Positions 50,893 to 60,975 are shown, counted from the stretch's first letter. The stretch is 64,000 nt of DNA from Bradyrhizobium sp. Y36 (GCF_002531575.1 NZ_NWTI01000005.1:186001-250000), one strand, 5' to 3'. Numbers and translations are program-made. Notes: generated by a model from the letters alone, not told the origin.

Positions 50893-51720
50893 CTATTGGC
50901 GGAACGGATAGGCCAACTGGCCGCCGAACTCCCTCGGCATCGTGGCTTCGTCCTTGCCGTAATCCTGCGGCAGTTGCCCTTCCGGCATGCGGAAGGTGCC
51001 GAACAGCACGTCCCAGATCGGGAACGTACCGGCGAAATTGGTATCGCCGCCCTCCTGGAGCGAGGTGTGGTGCCAGCGGTGAAACACCGGCGTCGCCAGC
51101 AGGTATTTAAACGGCCCGAAAGTCCAGTTCAGGTTGGCGTGCACGAAGGCTGAATGGAAGGTGGTGAACGGGCCGAGCCAGATCATGACGTTCGGGGAAA
51201 TGCCGGCCATCAGCAGCACGACGTCGACGCTGATCGTACCGAGCACGAGATTGACGGGATGGAAACGGGCCGCCGAAATCCAACCGATCTCCACCGACGA
51301 ATGATGGACGGCGTGATACTTCCAGAAGCCACCGCCGTGAAACAGCCGGTGCACCCAATAGAGCATGAAATCCGACAGCACCAGGAACAGCGTGCCCTGC
51401 ACCCACAGCGGCAGCTCCGACAGCGGACCGTGGCCGTTGTCGTAGAAGGCGATGAGCCCGTCGGCGTCATGGATGTTGAACACGACGCCCGCGCCGACGA
51501 TCAGAAGTCCGATCCGCATCGTGCGGGCGAACACCGGTACGAAGAACCAATAGCAGATGTCGGTGATGATCTCCCGCTTGCGCCACCACGGCGCACCGGG
51601 ATTGCAGGCCCAGAAATGCTCGAGCACGGTGAAGACTGCCGCGAGCGCGAAGGTGACGGGGATCACCTTGATGATGGTCTCGCCAATCATCAGGGCGACT
51701 AGCATGGGCAGGCTCGACAT
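50893..51720 (-). CDS. Sterol desaturase / fatty acid hydroxylase family protein
   Basis: A 275-residue integral membrane di-iron enzyme. It has about five hydrophobic segments and the His clusters HRLFH, HAVHHSS, FHSAFVH and HRWHH that bind iron. I start at ATG 51720 (MSSLPMLVALM); the frame is open upstream to 51864 but is Arg/Ser-rich there. In bacteria relatives hydroxylate or desaturate hopanoids, carotenoids or lipids. It sits between the two Tad blocks, but nothing suggests a pilus role. Substrate unknown. Confidence 0.85.
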   Translation of the reverse strand: MSSLPMLVALMIGETIIKVIPVTFALAAVFTVLEHFWACNPGAPWWRKREIITDICYWFFVPVFARTMRIGLLIVGAGVVFNIHDADGLIAFYDNGHGPLSELPLWVQGTLFLVLSDFMLYWVHRLFHGGGFWKYHAVHHSSVEIGWISAARFHPVNLVLGTISVDVVLLMAGISPNVMIWLGPFTTFHSAFVHANLNWTFGPFKYLLATPVFHRWHHTSLQEGGDTNFAGTFPIWDVLFGTFRMPEGQLPQDYGKDEATMPREFGGQLAYPFRQ

Positions 51721-51838
51721 CGTCGCCTCTCTCCGCGGATTCCGTGCCCTTACGCGTACTCCGCTAGATTTAAGGGAGGATGAAGCCGCTGCCGCGCCGG
51801 CGGTGCATCTGGAACCGGAATGATTTGCAGCCGCGGTC

Positions 51839-51853
51839 TTAAGGCGAAATTCA
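51839..51853. promoter_or_regulatory. Possible CtrA-type box upstream of pilA
   Basis: TTAAGGCGAAATTCA fits TTAA-N7-TTAA at 7 of 8 fixed positions, about 135 bp upstream of the pilin start. Weaker in context than the other boxes. Confidence 0.35.
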
Positions 51854-51987
51854 CTCTGCACCAAAGCATCGCGCCAGAGCCGGGTTTGCTCGATCGAATT
51901 AACCCCGCCGAAAGAGCTCGGCTCTCATGGTCATCGGGTCAAAGACGGCGCCGAACGAGGCGATCCCACCCAGATGGAGTTTTGTTC

Positions 51988-52152
51988 ATGAAGAACTTGA
52001 TTGCACGTTTCGCGAAGGATGAATCCGGCGCCACCGCCATCGAATACGGTCTGATCGCCGCCGGCATCGCGCTGGCCATCATCACCGTCGTCAACAATCT
52101 CGGCACCACGCTGAACACCAAGTTCACCTCGATCAGCTCTTCGCTGAAGTAA
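51988..52152 (+). CDS. pilA: Flp/Fap pilin
   Basis: The 54-residue Flp pilin has a charged leader (MKNLIARFAKDESG) and then the processing/hydrophobic segment ATAIEYGLIAAGIALAIITVV, with the essential Glu-Tyr pair. CpaA cleaves after the Gly. It is the major subunit of the Tad pilus encoded downstream. GATGGAG lies upstream of ATG 51988. A strong terminator follows, so the pilin can be made in large excess over assembly proteins. Confidence 0.95.
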   Translation: MKNLIARFAKDESGATAIEYGLIAAGIALAIITVVNNLGTTLNTKFTSISSSLK

Positions 52153-52176
52153 GCGGGTCCACGGACGACGGCAAAA

Positions 52177-52203
52177 GCCCCGGACCTCCGGGGCCTTTGT
52201 TTT
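52177..52203 (+). terminator. Terminator after pilA
   Basis: Stem GCCCCGG / CCGGGGC with an ACCT loop (52177-52194), preceded by AAAA and followed by a T-rich run. Confidence 0.85.
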
Positions 52204-52223
52204 TCTGAAGACGGCGAGTTCCA

Positions 52224-52367
52224 GTGGCGTTGCGCAAGTACAGTACCGATGCCGCAGTCGCGGCAAACGAGGCAGGGGCGCAGGCCGCATCGCCGGTCTA
52301 TTGGGTCTGCCTTGCCTTGCTGCTTGCAACGGTCGCGCTCGCCGCGCGCATTGCCAGCCTCTGGTGA
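52224..52367 (+). CDS. Possible small membrane protein after pilA
   Basis: A GTG-started 47-codon frame with a charged N-terminus (VALRKYSTD) and one C-terminal hydrophobic segment (about residues 25-41, YWVCLALLLATVALAA). GGCGAG lies before it. It fits between the pilA terminator and cpaA. It could be a minor Tad component or chance; no family is recognised. Confidence 0.35.
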   Translation: MALRKYSTDAAVAANEAGAQAASPVYWVCLALLLATVALAARIASLW

Positions 52368-52486
52368 ACACGCGCTCCGCCGGCTTCGGCCTGGCCCTTC
52401 GGCCCGTTGTCGGTTTGTTTAGCACTGCGGGCTAGCATCCGGCGACGCCAGTTCCCGCGGCAAACCCAGGCCTCAAGACGCAGCCC

Positions 52487-53011
52487 ATGATCCTCGACCT
52501 TGCGCGCCTTCTGCTCTTCCCGGCCCTGATGGCGTTCGCCGCCGCGAGCGATCTCTTCACCATGACGATCTCGAACCGGGTGTCGCTGGCGCTGGTCGCA
52601 GGCTTCTTCGCACTTGCCCTCGCCGGTGGAATGGCACCTTACGAGGTGCTTGCCCACGTCGGTGCCGGGGCGCTTCTCCTGGTCGTGGCCTTTGCCTGCT
52701 TTGCGATGGGCTGGGTCGGCGGCGGCGATGCCAAGGTTGCTGCCTCGGTCGCGCTCTGGTTCGGCTTCGCGCAACTGATGAACTTCCTGCTCTACGCTTC
52801 GCTGTTCGGCGGCGCGCTGACGCTGCTCCTGCTCCAGTTCCGACAATGGCCGCTGCCCTACGGGCTGGCTGGTCAGGCCTGGCTCGCGCGGCTGCACGCC
52901 AAGGAGAGCGGCATCCCCTACGGCATCGCGCTCGCGATGAGCGCGCTGATGGTCTACCCGGAGACCGAATGGGTGAAGGCGATCGACCTCGCCCACCTCG
53001 CGCTGCGCTGA
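52487..53011 (+). CDS. cpaA: Prepilin peptidase CpaA (TadV)
   Basis: A 174-residue type IV prepilin peptidase with about six hydrophobic segments and the two catalytic Asp: one in AASDLFTMTISN near residue 21 and one in GGGDAK near 80. It cleaves the Flp pilin and TadE pseudopilins. It is the first gene of the main Tad assembly block, though 125 bp from cpaB. Confidence 0.93.
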   Translation: MILDLARLLLFPALMAFAAASDLFTMTISNRVSLALVAGFFALALAGGMAPYEVLAHVGAGALLLVVAFACFAMGWVGGGDAKVAASVALWFGFAQLMNFLLYASLFGGALTLLLLQFRQWPLPYGLAGQAWLARLHAKESGIPYGIALAMSALMVYPETEWVKAIDLAHLALR

Positions 53012-53019
53012 ACGCACGG

Positions 53020-53069
53020 GTAACCCTGCGTTAAGGCGATTTAGATACGCCTCATTAACCATGCTTTGA
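53020..53069. promoter_or_regulatory. Cluster of CtrA-type boxes upstream of cpaB
   Basis: Three sites lie in 50 bp: GTAA-N7-TTAA (53020-53034), TTAA-N7-TAGA (53031-53045) and TTAACCAT within TTAA-N7-TTGA (53055-53069). The last gives the TTAACCAT core seen in Caulobacter CtrA sites. They lie 68-117 bp before the cpaB start. Confidence 0.6.
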
Positions 53070-53136
53070 CGAATAGCTGGTCAACTGCCGATTACGGCGG
53101 CGGCAGCGTCGCGGCGTCTTGTGGAAAGTGAAGCGT

Positions 53137-53937
53137 ATGAATAGGGCACGCATTGTCGTCCTGACGGTCGCCATCTGCGCCGGCGGCGTCGCCGCGTACC
53201 TGGCGAGCGGCTCGGACAATTCGGCGCCCCCCCCAGTGGCTCCGGTCGCGCAGCTTCCCACCGTCGACGTTCTCGTGGCCAAGAACGACATCGGGCTCGG
53301 CCAGACCGTGAAGCCGGAAGACGTGCAATGGCAGACCTGGCCGGCTGCGACCGCCAGCGCCACCTTCATCCGCCGCAACGAGCGTCCCGAGGGCGCGACC
53401 CAGGTCACCGGTTCGATCGCGCGCGCCCCCTTCATTCAGGGTGAGCCGATCCGCGACCAGAAGCTGGTCAAGCCCGAAGGCTCCGGCTTCATGGCGGCGA
53501 TCCTGCCGACCGGCATGCGGGCGATCTCGACCGAGATCTCGCCGGAGACCGGTGCGGGCGGCTTCATCCTGCCCAACGATCGCGTCGACGTCCTGCTCAC
53601 ACGCCGGCTGAAGAATCCGGACCAGGCCAACGGCGCCCCCGACATCGTCACCTCCGAGATCATCCTGTCCAATATCCGAGTCCTGGCCATCGACCAGGCG
53701 CCGAAGGAGAAGGACGGCCAGAACGCGGTGGTCGGCAAGACTGTCACCCTCGAGCTCAATCCCGCGCAGACCGCAACGCTTTCCGCGGCCCGCCAGAGCG
53801 GCACGCTGTCGCTGGCGCTGCGCAGCATCGTCGACATCAAGATGAGCGAAATCACGCTCGATGAGTCCGCACAGAAGCGGGACGGCATTTCGATCATTCG
53901 CTACGGCATTCCAAGTCAGACGGCGAAAGCACGATGA
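53137..53937 (+). CDS. cpaB: Flp pilus assembly protein CpaB (RcpC)
   Basis: A 266-residue exported protein with one N-terminal membrane segment (residues 5-24), a SAF-like domain (LVAKNDIGLGQTVKPEDV near 48-65) and a RcpC domain. It is an inner-membrane/periplasmic component of the Tad machine. The start is ATG 53137; it overlaps cpaC by 4 bp. Confidence 0.93.
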   Translation: MNRARIVVLTVAICAGGVAAYLASGSDNSAPPPVAPVAQLPTVDVLVAKNDIGLGQTVKPEDVQWQTWPAATASATFIRRNERPEGATQVTGSIARAPFIQGEPIRDQKLVKPEGSGFMAAILPTGMRAISTEISPETGAGGFILPNDRVDVLLTRRLKNPDQANGAPDIVTSEIILSNIRVLAIDQAPKEKDGQNAVVGKTVTLELNPAQTATLSAARQSGTLSLALRSIVDIKMSEITLDESAQKRDGISIIRYGIPSQTAKAR

Positions 53938-55424
53938 AGACAGTCGATATGAAGAACAGGGTGAATTTGACGACGCTGCGAACCTCGATGGTTCGCGCCC
54001 TGTCGTTTTCGGCCGCTCTCGCGCTGGCGCTCAACCCGGTGCTGACCCCCGTGGTCGCCGCCGATTACCGCCCCGTGGCGCCGGCCGCGGCGGACGGCCA
54101 GATGAACGCGCGCTTCCTCTCGCTCGGCGTCGGCAAATCCATCGTGATCGACCTGCCGCGCGACATCAAGGATGTGCTCGTCGCCGATCCCAAGATCGCC
54201 AATGCCGTGGTCCGCTCGGCCCAGCGCGCCTACATCATCGGCGCCACGGTCGGCCAGACCAACATCGTGTTCTTCGATTCCGCCGGTCAGCAGATTGCGG
54301 CCTATGACATCGCGGTCAAGCGCGACCTCAACGGCGTGCGGGCCGCGCTGAAGCAGGTCCTGCCCAATTCGGACATCCAGATCGACGGACTGGGCGAAGG
54401 CGTCGTCCTGACCGGCACCGCGGCGAACCCGCTGGAGGCGCAGCAGGCCAACGATCTCGCGGCGCGCCTCGCCGGCGGGTCCGACAAGGTGCTGAATTCG
54501 ATCATTGTGCGCGGCCGCGACCAGGTCATGCTCAAGGTGACGGTGGCGGAAGTCCAGCGCAGCATCGTCAAGCAGCTCGGCATCGACCTCACCGCCAACC
54601 TCAACTACGGCACATCGGTGGTGAGCTTCACCAATTCCAATCCGTTCACGGCGCTCGGCAAGAACCTCGTCGACGGCAACAACCTGACGACGAAGTTCGG
54701 GGGCGCGCCGACAGTGCAGGCCACCCTGCGCGCGATGGAAACCGCGGGGGTGATCCGCACGCTGGCCGAACCGAACCTGACCGCGATCTCCGGCGAATCG
54801 GCGACGTTCATTGCCGGCGGTGAATTCCCGGTCCCGGCGGGCTATGCGTGCGACCCCACCACGCATGTCTGTACCACCCAGATCAGCTTCAAGAAGTTCG
54901 GCATCTCGCTCAACTTCACACCCGTGGTGCTGAGCGAAGGCAAGATCAGTCTGCGCGTGATGACCGAAGTCTCCGAGCTGTCGAACGAGAACGCGATTAC
55001 GCTGTCGCAGGCCGTGACCTCGACGTCGGTGAACTCGCTGACCGTGCCTTCGATCAGGACCCGCCGCGCGGAGACCTCGCTGGAAATTCCCTCCGGCGGC
55101 GCCATGGCGATGGCCGGCCTGATCCAGCAGCAGACCAAGCAGGCCGTCAGCGGACTGCCGGGACTGATGCAGCTTCCGATTCTCGGCACGCTGTTCCGCA
55201 GCCGCGACTTCGTCAACAACGCGACCGAGCTGGTCGTGATCGTGACGCCTTACGTCGTTCGCGCGGTGGCACCGAAGGACCTGTCGCGACCGGATGCCGG
55301 GTTCGCCCCGCCACCGGATCCGCAAGCCCAGCTGATCGGCAACATCAACCGCCTCTACGGCGTGCCCGGCCGGACCGAACCGGCCAAGAACTACCGCGGC
55401 ACCTACGGCTTCATCACCGACTGA
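53934..55424 (+). CDS. cpaC: Outer-membrane secretin CpaC (RcpA)
   Basis: A 496-residue secretin with a signal peptide (cleavage near residue 43). A pilus-assembly N-domain (about 60-130) and a BON-like segment follow, then the C-terminal secretin pore (TRRAETSLEIPSGGAMAMAGL; VTPYVVRAV). It forms the channel through which the Flp pilus leaves the cell. It overlaps cpaB by 4 bp and is followed after 20 bp by cpaD. Confidence 0.94.
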   Translation: MKTVDMKNRVNLTTLRTSMVRALSFSAALALALNPVLTPVVAADYRPVAPAAADGQMNARFLSLGVGKSIVIDLPRDIKDVLVADPKIANAVVRSAQRAYIIGATVGQTNIVFFDSAGQQIAAYDIAVKRDLNGVRAALKQVLPNSDIQIDGLGEGVVLTGTAANPLEAQQANDLAARLAGGSDKVLNSIIVRGRDQVMLKVTVAEVQRSIVKQLGIDLTANLNYGTSVVSFTNSNPFTALGKNLVDGNNLTTKFGGAPTVQATLRAMETAGVIRTLAEPNLTAISGESATFIAGGEFPVPAGYACDPTTHVCTTQISFKKFGISLNFTPVVLSEGKISLRVMTEVSELSNENAITLSQAVTSTSVNSLTVPSIRTRRAETSLEIPSGGAMAMAGLIQQQTKQAVSGLPGLMQLPILGTLFRSRDFVNNATELVVIVTPYVVRAVAPKDLSRPDAGFAPPPDPQAQLIGNINRLYGVPGRTEPAKNYRGTYGFITD

Positions 55425-55444
55425 GGCGGAACGGGGACTTCACG

Positions 55445-56179
55445 ATGATCACAAGACCACCCCAGCTTCGGAAAGGCGCCGCCCGCCTCGGTGGCGCGCT
55501 CGTCGGCGTGACGCTCGCGCTCGGCGGCTGCCAGCACAACGAGGTCGTCACCGCCTCCATTCCGGACGACTACAAGCAGCGCCATCCGATCGCGATCGAG
55601 GAGCAGAACCGCTCGATCGTCGTCTTCGTCGGCCATGCGCGCGGCGGATTGACCGCCGCCCAGCGCGCGGACGTGATGGGCGTCGCGTCGGCATGGTTGC
55701 ACGAAGGCACGGGCGCCATCCGCATCGACGTACCGTCCGGCACGCCCAATGCGCGCCCGGTCGCGGATACGATGCGTGAAATCCAGGCGATGCTGGCGGG
55801 CGCAGGCGTTCCGCCGCGCGGCGTCAACGTTCGCCCCTACCAGCCCGACGACAAGCGCTTCCTGCCGCCGATCCGGCTCACTTATTCCAAAATCGCCGCG
55901 GTCGCGGGGCCCTGCGGCCTGTGGCCGGAGGACATCGGTCCTTCGATGAAGAACAAGAGCTGGTTCGAGAACAAGGACTATTACAATTACGGCTGCGCCT
56001 ATCAGCGCAATCTCGCCGCCATGGTCGACAATCCGTCGGACCTCGAGCAGCCGCGGCCCGAGACACCTTCCTACACGATACGGCGCACGGCAGCCTTCGA
56101 GAAGTATCGCAAGGGAACATCGACGGCAGTCACCTATCCTGAGGCCGACAAGGCCAAACTCAGCGACACCGGCAAATGA
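55445..56179 (+). CDS. cpaD: Pilus assembly lipoprotein CpaD
   Basis: A 244-residue outer-membrane lipoprotein (lipobox LALGGCQH near residues 25-32) with the CpaD core (YGCAYQRNLAAMVDNPSDL). It probably helps secretin assembly or localisation. It starts at ATG 55445 and overlaps cpaE by 4 bp. Confidence 0.92.
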   Translation: MITRPPQLRKGAARLGGALVGVTLALGGCQHNEVVTASIPDDYKQRHPIAIEEQNRSIVVFVGHARGGLTAAQRADVMGVASAWLHEGTGAIRIDVPSGTPNARPVADTMREIQAMLAGAGVPPRGVNVRPYQPDDKRFLPPIRLTYSKIAAVAGPCGLWPEDIGPSMKNKSWFENKDYYNYGCAYQRNLAAMVDNPSDLEQPRPETPSYTIRRTAAFEKYRKGTSTAVTYPEADKAKLSDTGK

Positions 56180-57444
56180 TCAGCTACGCCCGCCAGACAC
56201 ACGACGAGCAGCCGGATGCAGCTCCTCCGCCGGTCGAGGAGCATATTGCGCCCGCGCCGCGCGTCTCGGTCCAGGCCTTCTGCGAGACCGTGGAGACCGC
56301 GGCCGCGGTCCAGTCGGCCGGCGAGGATCGCCGCCTCGGCAAGGCCCATCTGAAGATTCAGATGGGCGGCATGGCGGCTGCGATCGAAGCCTACCGCTCG
56401 GCGCCCACGCCGAACGTGATCGTGCTCGAAAGCGACGGCCGCAACGATCTCCTGAGCGGGCTCGACCAGCTCGCCACCGTCTGCGATGCTGGCACCCGCG
56501 TGGTCGTGATCGGCCGCATCAACGACGTCATGCTCTACCGCGAGCTGGTGCGCCGCGGCGTCAGCGACTACGTGCTCTCGCCGGTCGGCGCGATCGACGT
56601 CGTGCGCTCGATCTGCAACCTGTTCTCGGCACCGGAAGCCAAGGCGGTCGGCCGGATCATCGCCGTGGTCGGCGCCAAGGGCGGCGTCGGGGCCTCCACC
56701 ATCTCCCACAATGTCGCCTGGGCGATCGCCCGCGACCTCGCGATGGATGCCGTCGTCGCCGATCTCGACCTCGCCTTCGGCACCGCCGGGCTCGACTACA
56801 ACCAGGATCCGCCGCAGGGCATCGCCGACGCCGTGTTCTCGCCCGATCGCGTCGATACCGCCTTCATCGACCGCCTGCTGTCGAAATGCACCGACCATCT
56901 CAGCCTGCTGGCGGCGCCGGCGACCCTCGACCGCGTCTATGACTTCGGTACCGACGCCTTCGACGCCGTGTTCGATACGCTGCGCTCCACCATGCCCTGC
57001 ATCGTGCTCGACATTCCGCATCAATGGTCGGGCTGGACCAAGCGCGCCCTGATCGGAGCGGACGACATCCTGATCGTGGCCGCCCCTGATCTTGCCAATC
57101 TGCGTAATGCCAAGAACATGTTCGACCTGCTGAAGGCCGCGCGCCCCAACGACCGGCCGCCGCTCTACTGCCTGAACCAGGTCGGCGTGCCGAAGCGGCC
57201 CGAAATCGCCGCCGCGGAGTTCGCCAAGGCGATCGAGAGCCAGCCGATCGTCTCGATCCCGTTCGAGCCCCAGATCTTCGGTTCGGCCGCCAACAACGGC
57301 CAGATGATCGCGGAGATCTCCGCCAACCACAAGTCGATCGAGATGTTCCTTCAGATCGCCCAGCGCCTGACCGGCCGCAGCGAGACCAAGAAACAAAAGT
57401 CGTCCCTGCTTTCACCCCTGATTGACAAGTTGCGGGGAAAATAA
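56176..57444 (+). CDS. cpaE: ParA/MinD-like ATPase CpaE
   Basis: A 422-residue protein with a receiver-like N-terminal domain (about 55-150) and a ParA-type ATPase with deviant Walker A KGGVGAST (near 170). It directs where the Tad apparatus is placed, at the pole in Caulobacter. It ends 21 bp before cpaF. Confidence 0.93.
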   Translation: MISYARQTHDEQPDAAPPPVEEHIAPAPRVSVQAFCETVETAAAVQSAGEDRRLGKAHLKIQMGGMAAAIEAYRSAPTPNVIVLESDGRNDLLSGLDQLATVCDAGTRVVVIGRINDVMLYRELVRRGVSDYVLSPVGAIDVVRSICNLFSAPEAKAVGRIIAVVGAKGGVGASTISHNVAWAIARDLAMDAVVADLDLAFGTAGLDYNQDPPQGIADAVFSPDRVDTAFIDRLLSKCTDHLSLLAAPATLDRVYDFGTDAFDAVFDTLRSTMPCIVLDIPHQWSGWTKRALIGADDILIVAAPDLANLRNAKNMFDLLKAARPNDRPPLYCLNQVGVPKRPEIAAAEFAKAIESQPIVSIPFEPQIFGSAANNGQMIAEISANHKSIEMFLQIAQRLTGRSETKKQKSSLLSPLIDKLRGK

Positions 57445-57465
57445 GCCGCCGCATGGAGTTGTTAA

Positions 57466-58935
57466 GTGTTCGGTAAGCGTAGCGGAACAGACACCGACCT
57501 TCGGGCGCCCAAGCCCGGCGCCGTGTCGCCCGAGCCTGCCCAGGCTCCGGCGCCGACGGTGTCGCGCGCCCCGCCGCCGCCGGCTGTCGCCTCGCCGCCG
57601 CTTGCCCCTGTCAAGGCTCCGCCGCCCCCGCCGATGGAGAGCCGGCGTTCGGACAATTATTATGAGGTCAAGGCCACCATCTTCGGCGCGCTGATCGAGG
57701 CGATCGATCTCGCCCAGCTCGCCAAGCTGGACTCGGAATCCGCGCGCGAGGAAATCCGCGACATCGTCAACGAGATCATCGCGATCAAGAACATCGTGAT
57801 GTCGATCGCCGAGCAGGAAGAGCTGCTCGACGACATCTGCAACGACGTTCTGGGTTACGGTCCGCTCGAGCCGCTACTGTCCCGCGACGACATCGCCGAC
57901 ATCATGGTCAACGGCGCCAACACCGTCTACATCGAGGTCGCGGGCAAGATCCAGCGCACCGGTATCCGCTTCCGCGACAACCAGCAGCTCCTCAACATCT
58001 GCCAACGCATCGTCAGCCAGGTCGGCCGGCGCGTCGACGAATCCTCTCCGATCTGCGACGCGCGCCTCGCCGACGGCTCCCGCGTCAACGCCATCGTGCC
58101 GCCGCTGTCCATCGACGGCCCGACGCTCACCATCCGCAAGTTCAAGAAGGACAAGCTGACGCTCGATCAGCTCGTCAAGTTCGGCGCGATTTCCCCGGAA
58201 GGCGCCGAGATCCTCCAGATCATCGGCCGCGTCCGCTGCAACGTGTTGATCTCCGGCGGTACCGGCTCGGGCAAGACCACGCTGCTCAACTGTCTGACCA
58301 ATTACATCGAGCACGACGAGCGCATCATCACCTGTGAGGACGCAGCCGAGCTCCAGCTCCAGCAGCCCCATGTGGTGCGGCTGGAAACCCGTCCGCCCAA
58401 CATCGAGGGCGAGGGTCAGGTCACCATGCGCGAACTGGTGCGCAACTGCCTGCGTATGCGCCCCGAACGCATCATCGTCGGCGAAGTCCGCGGACCCGAG
58501 GCGTTCGACCTGCTCCAGGCCATGAACACCGGCCATGACGGCTCGATGGGCACCCTGCATGCCAACAACCCGCGCGAGGCCCTGTCGCGCTGCGAATCCA
58601 TGATCACGATGGGAGGCTTCTCGCTTCCCTCACGGACCATCCGCGAGATGATCTGCGCCTCGATCGACGTCATCGTCCAGGCGGCGCGCCTGCGTGACGG
58701 CTCGCGCCGCATCACCCACATCACCGAGGTGATGGGCATGGAAGGCGACACCATCATCACGCAGGACATCTTCCTCTACGACATGGTCGGAGAGGACGCC
58801 AACGGCAAGATCATCGGCCGTCACCGCTCGACCGGCATCGGCCGGCCGAAATTCTGGGAACGCGCCCGCTATTACGGCGACGAAAAACGCCTTGCCGCTG
58901 CGCTGGACGCGGCGGAAGTCGCGCCGAAGACGTGA
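57466..58935 (+). CDS. cpaF: Pilus assembly ATPase CpaF (TadA)
   Basis: A 489-residue type II/IV secretion ATPase. A Pro-rich N-terminus (first ~60 residues) precedes the Walker [14 protein letters not shown] (near 265), the Asp box region CEDAAELQL and Walker B-like [17 protein letters not shown]. It powers pilus polymerisation. It starts with GTG 57466, with ATGGAG nine bases before it. Confidence 0.95.
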   Translation: MFGKRSGTDTDLRAPKPGAVSPEPAQAPAPTVSRAPPPPAVASPPLAPVKAPPPPPMESRRSDNYYEVKATIFGALIEAIDLAQLAKLDSESAREEIRDIVNEIIAIKNIVMSIAEQEELLDDICNDVLGYGPLEPLLSRDDIADIMVNGANTVYIEVAGKIQRTGIRFRDNQQLLNICQRIVSQVGRRVDESSPICDARLADGSRVNAIVPPLSIDGPTLTIRKFKKDKLTLDQLVKFGAISPEGAEILQIIGRVRCNVLISGGTGSGKTTLLNCLTNYIEHDERIITCEDAAELQLQQPHVVRLETRPPNIEGEGQVTMRELVRNCLRMRPERIIVGEVRGPEAFDLLQAMNTGHDGSMGTLHANNPREALSRCESMITMGGFSLPSRTIREMICASIDVIVQAARLRDGSRRITHITEVMGMEGDTIITQDIFLYDMVGEDANGKIIGRHRSTGIGRPKFWERARYYGDEKRLAAALDAAEVAPKT

Positions 58936-58945
58936 GCAGATCGCC

Positions 58946-59923
58946 ATGAAGATGCAGGTCCTCGCCCTCGCGTTCCTCGCCACCGCAGCGGTCGGCGGCA
59001 TCGCCTGGGTCTTCCTCTATCCGCTGCTGTCGGGGGAGCGAAAGGCCGAAAGCCGACGCGCCTCGATCTCGCGCGCCGAGGCGCCCACGACGCGTCAAGC
59101 CGAGAAGACCCAGCGCTCGCGCCGCGAGCAGGTCGAGACCACGCTGAAGGATCTGGAGGCGCGACGCCTGCAGGAAAAGAGCGTGCCGCTCACCGTGCGC
59201 CTGTCGCAGGCGGGCCTCGACTGGGCGCCGCAGAAATTCTGGATCGTCTCGGCCGTCGTCGCCGCCGCGTTCTTCGCGGTCGCCCTGTTCGCCGGCGGCG
59301 GGCTGATTGGCGCTGTCGGCCTCGCCTTTGCCGGCGGCTTCGGCCTTCCGCGCTGGGCGCTGAGCTTCCTGAAGAAGCGGCGCGAGACCAAGTTCCTGGC
59401 GGCGCTGCCGGACGCGGTCGACGTGATCGTCCGCGGCATCAAGGCGGGCCTTCCACTGTTCGAGTCGATCAAGGTCGTCGCGGCGGATTCGCCCGAACCG
59501 CTGCGCAGCGAATTCCTGGCGATCATCGAGACGCAGGCGATCGGCATGCCGCTCGGCGAGGCCTGCTCGCGGCTCTATGACCGCATGCCGCTGCCGGAGG
59601 CCAATTTCTTCGGCATCGTGGTCTCGATCCAGCAGAAGTCGGGCGGCAACCTCTCCGAAGCGCTCGGCAACCTCTCCAAGGTGCTGCGCGACCGCAAGAA
59701 GATGAGAGAGAAGATCCAGGCGATGTCGATGGAAGCCAAGGCCTCGGCCGGCATCATCGGCTCGTTGCCGCCGATCGTGATGTTCCTCGTCTATCTCACG
59801 ACACCGCAATATATCTCGCTGCTTTGGACTCACCCCACCGGCCAGCTGATGCTGGTCGGCTGCGTCGTCTGGATGTCGATCGGCATCATGGTGATGAAGA
59901 AGATGATCAATTTCGATTTCTGA
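58946..59923 (+). CDS. tadB: Tad inner-membrane platform protein TadB
   Basis: A 325-residue protein: one N-terminal membrane segment, a charged Arg/Glu-rich cytoplasmic stretch (residues 30-80), two segments near 95-135 and the T2SSF domain ending in two hydrophobic segments. It is the polytopic platform for CpaF with TadC. ATG 58946 lies 10 bp after the cpaF stop. Confidence 0.93.
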   Translation: MKMQVLALAFLATAAVGGIAWVFLYPLLSGERKAESRRASISRAEAPTTRQAEKTQRSRREQVETTLKDLEARRLQEKSVPLTVRLSQAGLDWAPQKFWIVSAVVAAAFFAVALFAGGGLIGAVGLAFAGGFGLPRWALSFLKKRRETKFLAALPDAVDVIVRGIKAGLPLFESIKVVAADSPEPLRSEFLAIIETQAIGMPLGEACSRLYDRMPLPEANFFGIVVSIQQKSGGNLSEALGNLSKVLRDRKKMREKIQAMSMEAKASAGIIGSLPPIVMFLVYLTTPQYISLLWTHPTGQLMLVGCVVWMSIGIMVMKKMINFDF

Positions 59924-59932
59924 CGGTGCCGT

Positions 59933-60907
59933 ATGGTCGAATTTCTCGTTGCGAAGCTACATGACGTCCGCTTCATGACCATGATGCTGGCGGCCATTGC
60001 CGCCAGCGCCACCGTCTATACGCTGGTGATGCCGCTGTTCGCCGGCGAGGGGCTCTCAAAGCGAATGAAGGCGGTGGCGAGCGAGCGCGAGCGCATCCGG
60101 CAGCGCGAGCGAGAGCGCCTGCACAAGAGCGAAAAGGTCACGCTGCGCCAGACGCCGAAGCAGATCGTCTCCAAGGTCGTCGAGGACTTCAACCTCACCA
60201 AATGGCTCGCGCAGGAAGCCGCGCGCGACAAGCTCATCATGGCGGGTTACCGCGGTCAGGCGCCCTACATCACCTTCCTGTTTGCCCGCATGGTCGCTCC
60301 GATCGTGCTGTTCGTCGGCTCGATCGTTTATGTGTTCCTGATCGCGCATATGGAGCAGTCGATGCCGATCAAGATCGGTATCTGCATCGGCGCGGCCTAT
60401 CTCGGCCTCCAGGCGCCGATGCTGTTCCTGCGGAACGCGATCTCCAAGCGCCAACTCTCGATCAAGCGCGCCTTTCCCGACGCGCTCGACCTGCTGCTGA
60501 TCTGCATCGAGTCAGGCATGTCGGTCGAGATGGCGTTCCGGAAGGTCGCCACCGAAATCGTGGGCCAGTCGATCGCGCTGTCGGAGGAGTTCACGCTCAC
60601 CACCGCCGAATTGTCCTATCTGCAGGATCGCAAGGTCGCCTACGAGAATCTGGCCCGGCGTACCGGGCTCGAAGGCGTCAAGTCGGTGTGTCTGGCGCTT
60701 CAGCAGGCGGAACGCTACGGCACCCCGCTCGGTCATTCCTTGCGCGTCATGGCGCAGGAGAACCGCGACATGCGCATGACGGAAGCCGAGAAGAAGGCCG
60801 CCGCCCTGCCGCCGAAGCTGACGGTGCCGATGATCCTGTTCTTTCTGCCCGTGCTGTTCGTCGTCATTCTCGGGCCGACCGGCATCAAGATCACCGAGAT
60901 GCAGTAA
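59933..60907 (+). CDS. tadC: Tad inner-membrane platform protein TadC
   Basis: A 324-residue partner of TadB: N-terminal membrane segment, a basic helical stretch (residues 40-75), three further segments and the T2SSF domain (FPDALDLLLICIESGMSVEMAFRKV). It starts 9 bp after tadB and is convergent with tadD. Confidence 0.93.
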   Translation: MVEFLVAKLHDVRFMTMMLAAIAASATVYTLVMPLFAGEGLSKRMKAVASERERIRQRERERLHKSEKVTLRQTPKQIVSKVVEDFNLTKWLAQEAARDKLIMAGYRGQAPYITFLFARMVAPIVLFVGSIVYVFLIAHMEQSMPIKIGICIGAAYLGLQAPMLFLRNAISKRQLSIKRAFPDALDLLLICIESGMSVEMAFRKVATEIVGQSIALSEEFTLTTAELSYLQDRKVAYENLARRTGLEGVKSVCLALQQAERYGTPLGHSLRVMAQENRDMRMTEAEKKAAALPPKLTVPMILFFLPVLFVVILGPTGIKITEMQ

Positions 60908-60975
60908 CGGGAACGCAAGGCGTGAGCCGCGCTGAAATCCGCGCGCGGCCTGCAAGAATGCAAGATGAGGTTTGA

